From Bacillota bacterium (lineage in GTDB: Bacteria > Bacillota_A > Clostridia > Lachnospirales > Lachnospiraceae): 10,302 nucleotides of DNA. The position numbers and the translations under genes are program-made. This document shows positions 1 through 4,284 of the stretch, piece after piece (position 1 is the stretch's first letter; each line of letters begins with the position of its first letter). The stretch covers positions 1 through 10,302 of the forward strand of contig JAEZSL010000319.1 in the NCBI GenBank assembly GCA_023443925.1, written 5' to 3'. Below the pieces are notes generated by a model. That model was not told where the DNA came from and did not search any database. It saw nothing but the letters and a program-made list of their open reading frames with translations.

Positions 1-1588
1 GTAATTTAAGACGGAAATCTCCCTGATCATTATAATCCGTGTAAGTAATATATTTATCGCTGTATATCTCATAAATATTAAGAAAATGCCGGATATCCAT
101 ATAAAGGCTCAGAATCTCTTCCTTGCCTTCTGTTCCCGTATATTCTGTCAGGTATTCTTCGTATTCCGTCATCAGCCGCATCAAATGCAGGACAAAATCT
201 GTTATATTGTCAATTACCTTGCAATTATCACATTCTCTTTTTAATTTCAGCATATCGCTGTTACAGGCTTCCAGCCGTTTTTCCAGTTTCGGTGTATTAT
301 ATGGTACAAAAGCACCGCCGCTTTGGCTTTTTAAAATTCTCTTCACACTTAAAAACTGCTCTTTGTATAAAACAGCGCTGTACATTTCTCTGGCGCGGTC
401 CACCAGATTATGGGCTTCATCGATTAAAAAAACATAATCATTCTTTTTCTCACCCAGAAAAAAACGGCGCAGGTATACGTTGGGATCAAAAGCATAATTA
501 TAATCACATATCACCGTATCCGCCCAGGTAGTAACATCCAGACACATCTCAAAAGGACAAACCGAAAACTTTTCCGCATAAGTGAGAATCAGATCTCTGG
601 AGATATCATTCTCACTGTTCAGCAGATCAAAAACAGCATCATTCACCCGGTTATAATGACCTTTGGCGCGGGGACAGGCAGCCGGATTACAGTCAGGTTT
701 ATCCAGTAAACAGATTTTTTCCTTGGCGGTTATGGTTACAGACTTCAGGTGAAGTCCTTTTATTGACAGCTTCTGAAAAGTTTCTTCCGCTACGGTTCGT
801 GTAATTGTCTTGGCTGTCAGATAAAAGATCTTGCCGGCCTCTCCTTCTCCCATTGCTTTAACAGCAGGAAAGATCGTGGATATGGTTTTACCTACTCCGG
901 TAGGTGCTTCAATAAATAGCCGCTTATCCCGTATAATGGTTTTATAGACATCGGTAACCAGATCTTTTTGTCCCGGCCGGTAGGCAAACGGAAAATCCAG
1001 TGTTTTAATACTCTCGTTCCGGCAGCTGTTCCAGCGTAGCTGCCAGGCGGCCCACTTGCCGTATTCCTGGGTTAAGTTTAAAAACCAGCTTTCCAGTTCC
1101 TGAAAAGTAAAATTTTCGTCGAAATATTTCAGATTCTCTGTCTCCAGATTACAATAAGTTAATCGTATACCGATTTCTTCATGGCTGTACAGCTTACTGT
1201 ATATATAAGCATAGCACATGGCCTGAGCCCTATGAACCGGCACCGGGTTCTCCAAATGGCTTAATTCCATATACACGCCCTTGATTTCATCTATAATAAT
1301 GGAGGGCTTCTCTTCGGGTTGGCTGATAATGCCGTCAGCCCTTCCCTCTACCAGAAGATCAAAGGTGATATCACTGCCAGTAATAGTTCTCGTTATACTT
1401 AACGGAAATTCCGCGCTGTAATTGGAACCCATCTGCTTTTGAATCTTTCTGTGAATTCTGCTTCCCTCCTGCATGGCATCTGTTTCCCGTCTCCCCCCAC
1501 TGCGGTTATCCAGATCTCCCGAGCGCAATATAAATTCCACCAGATTCCTTACCGATATCTTGATCAGGTTGTCCGCATCTTTTTCCAT
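1..1588 (-). CDS. XPD/DinG-like helicase with N-terminal RecB/Cas4-type nuclease domain (C-terminus cut by window edge)
   Basis: Seen: an open frame of 529 codons starts at ATG 1586-1588, behind an AGAGGG ribosome binding site and just downstream of an in-frame TAG, and runs off the left edge. Residues about 40-130 carry the RecB/Cas4 nuclease signature: GxxxH (G42-H46), D85, D100-E-x-K103 and QxxxY (Q122-Y126). Helicase domain 1 follows, with Walker A APTGVGKT at 228-235 and a DEAH box at 390-393. Between them are cysteines C293, C300, C305 and C344 (CPFE), placed like the iron-sulfur ligands of XPD/DinG, plus C349. Known: this superfamily 2 group unwinds DNA 5'-3' using ATP in repair or processing of recombination intermediates. 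Inferred: a cytosolic repair enzyme that can unwind and cut DNA. Helicase domain 2 (motifs IV-VI) should lie outside the window. The family call is firm; the substrate is unknown. Confidence 0.9.
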   Translation of the reverse strand, partial: MEKDADNLIKISVRNLVEFILRSGDLDNRSGGRRETDAMQEGSRIHRKIQKQMGSNYSAEFPLSITRTITGSDITFDLLVEGRADGIISQPEEKPSIIIDEIKGVYMELSHLENPVPVHRAQAMCYAYIYSKLYSHEEIGIRLTYCNLETENLKYFDENFTFQELESWFLNLTQEYGKWAAWQLRWNSCRNESIKTLDFPFAYRPGQKDLVTDVYKTIIRDKRLFIEAPTGVGKTISTIFPAVKAMGEGEAGKIFYLTAKTITRTVAEETFQKLSIKGLHLKSVTITAKEKICLLDKPDCNPAACPRAKGHYNRVNDAVFDLLNSENDISRDLILTYAEKFSVCPFEMCLDVTTWADTVICDYNYAFDPNVYLRRFFLGEKKNDYVFLIDEAHNLVDRAREMYSAVLYKEQFLSVKRILKSQSGGAFVPYNTPKLEKRLEACNSDMLKLKRECDNCKVIDNITDFVLHLMRLMTEYEEYLTEYTGTEGKEEILSLYMDIRHFLNIYEIYSDKYITYTDYNDQGDFRLKL

Positions 1589-1666
1589 GTATTTTCCCTC
1601 TTCCCTCTATCTCTTATTTTATCCGCCATCTATTTTACTGCCATGAAAAAAACTGCCGCTCAAGTT

Positions 1667-1706
1667 GAAAAAGGCATCCTAAGGATTAATTCCGTTCAGA
1701 TGCCTT
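1667..1706 (-). terminator. Intrinsic terminator after the low-complexity protein gene
   Basis: On the minus strand an 8-bp stem, AAGGCATC (1699-1706) with GATGCCTT (1671-1678), is followed by a run of Ts (plus-strand A run 1668-1672). It lies about 35 bp past the TAG of the upstream minus-strand gene and about 80 bp before the helicase start, so it probably separates the two transcripts at least partly. The loop is long (20 nt), so efficiency is uncertain. No convincing promoter was seen between it and the helicase gene. Confidence 0.6.
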
Positions 1707-1740
1707 CCATTTATGTTTAATCAGCAGACTGCGATTTTAC

Positions 1741-2397
1741 CTATATAAATTCGGTATAATCCTCGTCATCGTCTCCGTACCGGCCATTTGCATAGCCTTT
1801 TGTCCAGTCTATATTATTGGTTCTTCTATGCTTTACCTGTGTTTTATTAGGTTTTTCCAATTTTTTATTAACTTCAAGGCTTTTCTTTAATACTGCTTTC
1901 TTTTCCCGTTCCAGACGCTTAATGGTTTCTAATTTGTCCGGCTGCTGTTCTTTTTCTTTACCTTGGGAGGTCTTTGCCCTGGCGTCACCCATTCGTTGGT
2001 CTTTTCCGCTGCTATAGCCCTTGCCATACTTTTTGTCGCTGTCATCATCCTTATCCTTATTATAACCGCCGCCACCTCTTTGATCCCTGCTCCGGTTAAA
2101 ACCTCCTGGTGTCCTGCTGTCTTTGTTGTCTTTACCGGCATACGGTTTGGAATCTTTATTATAAGGTTTATTCTCCCTGTTAAAAGAATTATAAGGTCTG
2201 TTTTCCTTGTTATAAGGTCTGTTTTCTTTGTTATAGGGTTTATTCTCTCGATTAAAAGGTTTGCTGTCTTTGTTTCCTTGTCCGGACATTCCATTATATC
2301 CGGTTTCACGACTAGTTCCTGGCCTGTGGTTCTCGTTTGATCTGGCATTGCCACGATTATCTCTTGGTCTGCTATCATTAGCATTGGTTGTAGCCAC
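1741..2397 (-). CDS. Low-complexity, highly charged hydrophilic protein of unknown function
   Basis: I do not recognise the family. Seen: 218 residues, starting at GTG (2395-2397) because a TAA stop lies immediately upstream in frame; an AGGAG ribosome binding site is 9 nt before the GTG. The composition is rich in N, K, R, D, G and E, with no cysteine and one tryptophan (W198). Residues 46-86 are a degenerate heptad repeat around PYNKENR; a Gly-rich stretch is near 98-112. Residues about 155-185 are Lys/Glu/Leu-rich and could form a short helix or coiled coil. The tail (about 190-218) has a basic patch, a DWTKGY motif and an acidic end, which looks like the most conserved-type segment. No signal peptide or membrane segment. 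Inferred: mostly disordered cytosolic protein, perhaps nucleic-acid or ribosome associated; there is no direct evidence for a role. The clear start signal, a candidate promoter and a terminator support a real gene. Confidence 0.72.
   Translation of the reverse strand: MATTNANDSRPRDNRGNARSNENHRPGTSRETGYNGMSGQGNKDSKPFNRENKPYNKENRPYNKENRPYNSFNRENKPYNKDSKPYAGKDNKDSRTPGGFNRSRDQRGGGGYNKDKDDDSDKKYGKGYSSGKDQRMGDARAKTSQGKEKEQQPDKLETIKRLEREKKAVLKKSLEVNKKLEKPNKTQVKHRRTNNIDWTKGYANGRYGDDDEDYTEFI
2140..2262 (-). repeat. In-gene tandem repeat encoding PYNKENR-like heptads
   Basis: About 21-bp units (7 codons) repeat within the low-complexity gene, covering residues 46-86. The central copies are nearly identical at the DNA level and an insertion (residues 71-73) breaks the phase. 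Such an array can gain or lose units by slippage without a frameshift, since the unit is a multiple of three. Confidence 0.75.
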
Positions 2398-2479
2398 TTA
2401 AATGTTCTCCTCTCTTTCCCAAGTCAAATACAATATGAATAGCCCTTGCTACCTAATTTTCTTGTCAAATCTATTGTAT

Positions 2480-2507
2480 ATTCTATTCTATTTTTATATA
2501 AAGTCAA
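2480..2507 (-). promoter_or_regulatory. Candidate sigma-A promoter for the low-complexity protein gene
   Basis: Minus-strand -35 TTGACT (2502-2507), a 16-bp spacer and -10 TAGAAT (2480-2485). It gives a leader of about 75 nt before the GTG. A second TTGACA further downstream lacks a matching -10. The region is so A/T rich that chance matches are easy, hence moderate confidence. Confidence 0.4.
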
Positions 2508-2517
2508 TATATTTTTT

Positions 2518-2539
2518 ATAAAAATAAATTTATTTTTAT
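2518..2539. repeat. 22-bp perfect A/T palindrome between divergent promoters
   Basis: Positions 2518-2528 are the exact reverse complement of 2529-2539, and every base is A or T. It lies 10 bp from the -35 of the minus-strand promoter and 13 bp from the candidate -35 of the plus-strand DUF1292 promoter. It could serve as an UP element for both, a binding site for an A/T-specific protein, or be a chance result of the composition. Confidence 0.7.
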
Positions 2540-2552
2540 GGCTAGAATTACC

Positions 2553-2581
2553 TTGCAATTTCACTGTTAATCTGTTAAAGT
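2553..2581 (+). promoter_or_regulatory. Candidate promoter for the DUF1292 gene
   Basis: TTGCAA (2553-2558), a 17-bp spacer, then TAAAGT (2576-2581). Spacing is ideal but the -10 is a poor match. It would give a leader of about 100 nt before the chosen ATG. No better pair was found in the spacer. Confidence 0.35.
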
Positions 2582-2686
2582 CAAATTGTATGCAGCAGTA
2601 AAAGGTTGATGCGTTTTATTGCCATAATATTATCTGCCTGTATGAAATTCCTATTCACAGGCTTACTGAAAGAGAGGTATATTACA

Positions 2687-3058
2687 ATGAGCGAACACGA
2701 ACACGACTGTGGTTGCGGTTGCGGACATGACCACGAACATGATCATGATCATATGAATGTAACACTAACACTGGATGACGGTACTGATTTAGAATGCGAA
2801 GTATTATGCATATTCCCGGTTGGTGAGAAAGATTATATCGCACTGATTCCTGCAGAAAGAGATGAAGAAGAGGATGGTGAGATCTTCTTATATCAGTTCA
2901 TCGAACACGAAAATGATGAAATCGAATTGCTCAACATTGAAGATGATGATGAATTCGAAGCGGTATCCGATGCTTTCGACGAATTAATGGACAGCGAAGA
3001 ATTTGATGATATGTTTGATGATGAAGATGAGGACGAGGAAGAAGACGAAGAAAAATAA
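2687..3058 (+). CDS. DUF1292 family protein with His/Cys-rich N-terminus
   Basis: Seen: 123 residues from ATG 2687, chosen because an AGAGAGG ribosome binding site sits 9 nt upstream and the protein then begins MSEHEHDC as this family commonly does. An in-frame ATG at 2606 would add 27 hydrophobic residues with no good ribosome binding site. Residues 4-22 are alternating His, Asp, Glu and Cys (C8, C10, C12), a likely metal-binding tail. Residues about 24-104 form the DUF1292 core, with the characteristic acidic pattern and an IALIP strand; 105-123 are almost wholly Asp/Glu. Known: DUF1292 (YrzB-like) proteins are small, acidic, widespread in Firmicutes and of unknown function, often near the alaS/ruvX genes. 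Here the gene stands alone with its own terminator. Function is not established. Confidence 0.9.
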   Translation: MSEHEHDCGCGCGHDHEHDHDHMNVTLTLDDGTDLECEVLCIFPVGEKDYIALIPAERDEEEDGEIFLYQFIEHENDEIELLNIEDDDEFEAVSDAFDELMDSEEFDDMFDDEDEDEEEDEEK

Positions 3059-3092
3059 TTTTCGTTTTCTAAAACTGAATATATTGAATCAG

Positions 3093-3119
3093 AACCACCA
3101 GCAAAGCTGGTGGTTTTTT
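3093..3119 (+). terminator. Strong intrinsic terminator of the DUF1292 gene
   Basis: A 10-bp perfect stem, AACCACCAGC (3093-3102) with GCTGGTGGTT (3106-3115), has a 3-nt AAA loop and a T run to 3119. It starts 35 bp after the stop codon. Read on the minus strand there is no T run, so it would not clearly stop the converging nitroreductase transcript. Confidence 0.95.
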
Positions 3120-3230
3120 ATATTTTGGAGGTTGCATCATCCGAAGCATAAAATGCCGGACCGACACCATCTGTTTTATAGATTACCCTCGTTTCGATTA
3201 AACTTTGATTTTTGTATCTTCATTATCGAA
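3120..3230. other. Short spacer between convergent DUF1292 and nitroreductase genes
   Basis: The only structure noted is a small hairpin around 3137-3155 with GCAT/ATGC and CCG/CGG stem parts and a bulge, without a T run on either strand. No gene was found here. Confidence 0.4.
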
Positions 3231-3857
3231 TTACCACCGGTTCATATGTATCTTTTCTTCAATACAAACAGCTTTCTGTTCGATGACAGCTGCTTCATCT
3301 GCGGGATATCCGACCGAAATAAAACAGGGCATAAAATAATCTCCCGGACTGCCAATTATATCAGTTAAATACTCGTTTTCCGCAGCCATAGGGATTCGCA
3401 TGGAACAAGCCAGCCCTTCTGCAGTGGCAGCTAAAAAAATATTTTCGATGCAGCACCATATGGAAGCAAATCCATTGAGTGAACTTAAGGTTTTCGGTGC
3501 TAACAGAGGAGATTTCTGCTTAAAGAATGGCAGTATAAGGCATGCGCCTCCAGTTAGCATGGTATATTGTTTTGGTATCGCATCATAATACATAATATGC
3601 TGGCATTCATCCTTCAGCCTCATGGAGTTCATAATAAATTCCAATCGCTTCGGTGATATCTTTTTGGGTATCTTCTTTAGTGCCTTCTCCATCTGACTTT
3701 TGTCATTAATAACTACAAACTCCCAGTTCCGCATATGATCATTGGTTGGAGCCTTAAGCCCTGAAGATAAAATTCTTTTTATTACTCCCATATCCACTGG
3801 TGTATCTTTAAAATCTCTGACCGTTTTTCTTTTACCTACGGCTTCATAAAAGTCCAT
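3231..3857 (-). CDS. Nitroreductase family FMN-dependent oxidoreductase
   Basis: Seen: 208 residues from ATG 3855-3857, chosen because an AAGGGAG ribosome binding site lies 9 nt upstream and the N-terminus MDFYEAVGKRKTVRDF matches the family start. A longer frame to 3902 would begin upstream of the proximal promoter's predicted start point. FMN-contacting signature RKTVR is at 10-14, APTNDHMRNW at 36-45, and the late Gly-Leu helix region (EGLACSMRIP) at 147-156. A C-terminal strand (FISVGYPAD, 179-187) is typical of the fold. Known: nitroreductases are cytosolic flavoproteins that use NAD(P)H to reduce nitro, quinone or flavin substrates. The physiological substrate cannot be told from sequence. 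It is monocistronic. Its promoter has an internal dyad, and a second duplicated promoter lies further upstream. No clear terminator was found downstream. Confidence 0.9.
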   Translation of the reverse strand: MDFYEAVGKRKTVRDFKDTPVDMGVIKRILSSGLKAPTNDHMRNWEFVVINDKSQMEKALKKIPKKISPKRLEFIMNSMRLKDECQHIMYYDAIPKQYTMLTGGACLILPFFKQKSPLLAPKTLSSLNGFASIWCCIENIFLAATAEGLACSMRIPMAAENEYLTDIIGSPGDYFMPCFISVGYPADEAAVIEQKAVCIEEKIHMNRW

Positions 3858-3878
3858 AATAAGTTTCTCCCTTATCCG

Positions 3879-3908
3879 ATTATAGATAATATTGCAGTGC
3901 ACTGTAAA
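3879..3908 (-). promoter_or_regulatory. Proximal promoter of the nitroreductase gene
   Basis: Minus-strand -35 TTTACA (3903-3908), an 18-bp spacer and a consensus -10 TATAAT (3879-3884). The predicted start point near 3872 falls at the ribosome binding site, leaving a very short leader (about 15 nt) before the ATG at 3857. Confidence 0.6.
3892..3907. promoter_or_regulatory. Operator-like dyad inside the nitroreductase promoter
   Basis: The 16-bp sequence TTGCAGTGCACTGTAA is a palindrome with one mismatched pair (core CAGTGCACTG is perfect). It fills most of the spacer and overlaps the -35, the usual place for a repressor site. The regulator is not identifiable here. Confidence 0.45.
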
Positions 3909-3923
3909 TACAATCTATCAGGC

Positions 3924-3968
3924 AAGTCCCTCCCTGCTTAATTAACATAAGCGGCGGGATCGGGACTT
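3924..3968. repeat. Compound hairpin (inverted repeat)
   Basis: AAGTCCC (3924-3930) pairs with GGGACTT (3962-3968). Inside, TCCC (3931-3934) pairs with GGGA (3956-3959) and GCTTA (3936-3940) with TAAGC (3948-3952), separated by small bulges. There is no T run on either side, so it is not a standard terminator. It lies just upstream of the proximal nitroreductase promoter. Confidence 0.65.
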
Positions 3969-4001
3969 ATTAATACAACCGGAAAGTGGGTGCCGGCTGA
4001 A

Positions 4002-4105
4002 ATGCCTGGTAACAGGTGTAAAGCTAGAAGCGCTGTGCAGCGGACTGCCGCAGGAGATTACCACACCGATTATCACAACGGATTACCACCGTGGCTTGCA
4101 CAGCG
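4002..4105. ncRNA. Candidate structured RNA segment (hairpin plus three-way-junction-like fold)
   Basis: A 7-bp hairpin with a GTAA (GNRA) tetraloop on the plus strand spans 4002-4019, including two G-U pairs. Next, 9-bp perfect arms CGCTGTGCA (4031-4039) and TGCACAGCG (4097-4105) enclose two smaller stems, GCGG/CCGC (4040-4051) and ACGG/CCGT (4078-4092), which together would form a multi-branch structure. Inside are three copies of GATTAYCAC at 4056, 4068 and 4081. The promoters seen nearby drive the minus strand, which would make this part of a nitroreductase leader; the GNRA loop and G-U pairs instead fit plus-strand RNA. It did not match any riboswitch class I could recall. Strand and function are unresolved. 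Confidence 0.3.
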
Positions 4106-4128
4106 AATTACATATACTCCTTACACCG

Positions 4129-4157
4129 ATTATAGCACGTATGTTCTATAATTACAA
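4129..4157 (-). promoter_or_regulatory. Distal promoter P1 with LexA-like box in its spacer
   Basis: Minus-strand -35 TTGTAA (4152-4157), a 17-bp spacer, and consensus -10 TATAAT (4129-4134) with an extended TGC before it. The spacer contains AGAACATACGTGCT (4134-4147), one base away from a perfect GAAC-N4-GTTC dyad. Transcription would start near 4122 and run about 265 nt to the nitroreductase ATG. Confidence 0.6.
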
Positions 4158-4180
4158 CCTTTATATAGCACGTATGTTCT
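4131..4180. repeat. 17-bp exact direct repeat spaced 33 bp
   Basis: TATAGCACGTATGTTCT occurs at 4131-4147 and again at 4164-4180. The 33-bp offset is close to three helical turns, so two bound proteins would lie on the same DNA face. Confidence 0.9.
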
Positions 4181-4190
4181 TTTTTTACAT
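4162..4190 (-). promoter_or_regulatory. Distal promoter P2, duplicate of P1 with the same LexA-like box
   Basis: Minus-strand -35 ATGTAA (4185-4190), a 17-bp spacer, and -10 TATATA (4162-4167) with the same extended TGC. The same 14-bp box occurs at 4167-4180. Its promoter elements are weaker than those of P1. Confidence 0.45.
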
Positions 4191-4224
4191 TAAGTGGAAG
4201 TGAAGTTTACATAGTCTGGGCCTT

Positions 4225-4236
4225 TTACAATTGTAA
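4225..4236. promoter_or_regulatory. 12-bp perfect palindrome TTACAATTGTAA
   Basis: An exact dyad with TACA/TGTA half sites, of a kind used by several repressor families including BlaI/MecI-like regulators. It lies 35 bp upstream of promoter P2 and 49 bp downstream of the UvrD-like helicase gene. Identification of a regulator would be speculation. Confidence 0.35.
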
Positions 4237-4284
4237 CATTAGAAAGAAACCTTATATTCACTGATATTTACTGATATTTAAAAT

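Larger units (their letters stand above)
3858..4284. other. 427-bp non-coding spacer upstream of nitroreductase: promoters, hairpins, repeats
   Basis: No protein gene was found. In order from the nitroreductase it holds the proximal promoter and dyad (3879-3908), a compound hairpin (3924-3968), a small GTAA-loop hairpin (4002-4019), a 9-bp-arm structured element (4031-4105), a duplicated promoter (4129-4190), a 12-bp palindrome TTACAATTGTAA (4225-4236) and a tandem CTGATATTTA pair (4261-4280) just past the UvrD-like gene. No intrinsic terminator for the gltX-helicase operon was recognised. Confidence 0.6.

Noticed and set aside
1817..2384. Open frames antisense to or out of frame with the low-complexity gene.
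   Set aside because: They are by-products of the repetitive composition, with no ribosome binding sites and improbable hydrophobic or Lys/Ile-rich proteins.
2606..2686. Upstream start for the DUF1292 protein, giving a hydrophobic N-terminus like a signal peptide.
   Set aside because: It has no good ribosome binding site, and the family normally begins at the His-rich tail. The ATG at 2687 has a proper site.
3858..3902. Longer nitroreductase N-terminus starting at 3902.
   Set aside because: It would start inside the proximal promoter, lacks a ribosome binding site, and the family N-terminus begins at 3857.
3988..4000. GGGTGCCGGCTGA resembles parts of the TPP riboswitch (THI box).
   Set aside because: The two conserved blocks abut with no loop between them, the later conserved TPP blocks are absent, and the downstream gene is not thiamine related.
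4024..4101. Minus-strand 25-codon frame (GTG start) inside the structured segment.
   Set aside because: The AAGGAG at 4117-4122 is about 15 nt from the GTG, too far, and is closer to an ATG followed at once by TAA. The frame is explained by the hairpin sequence.
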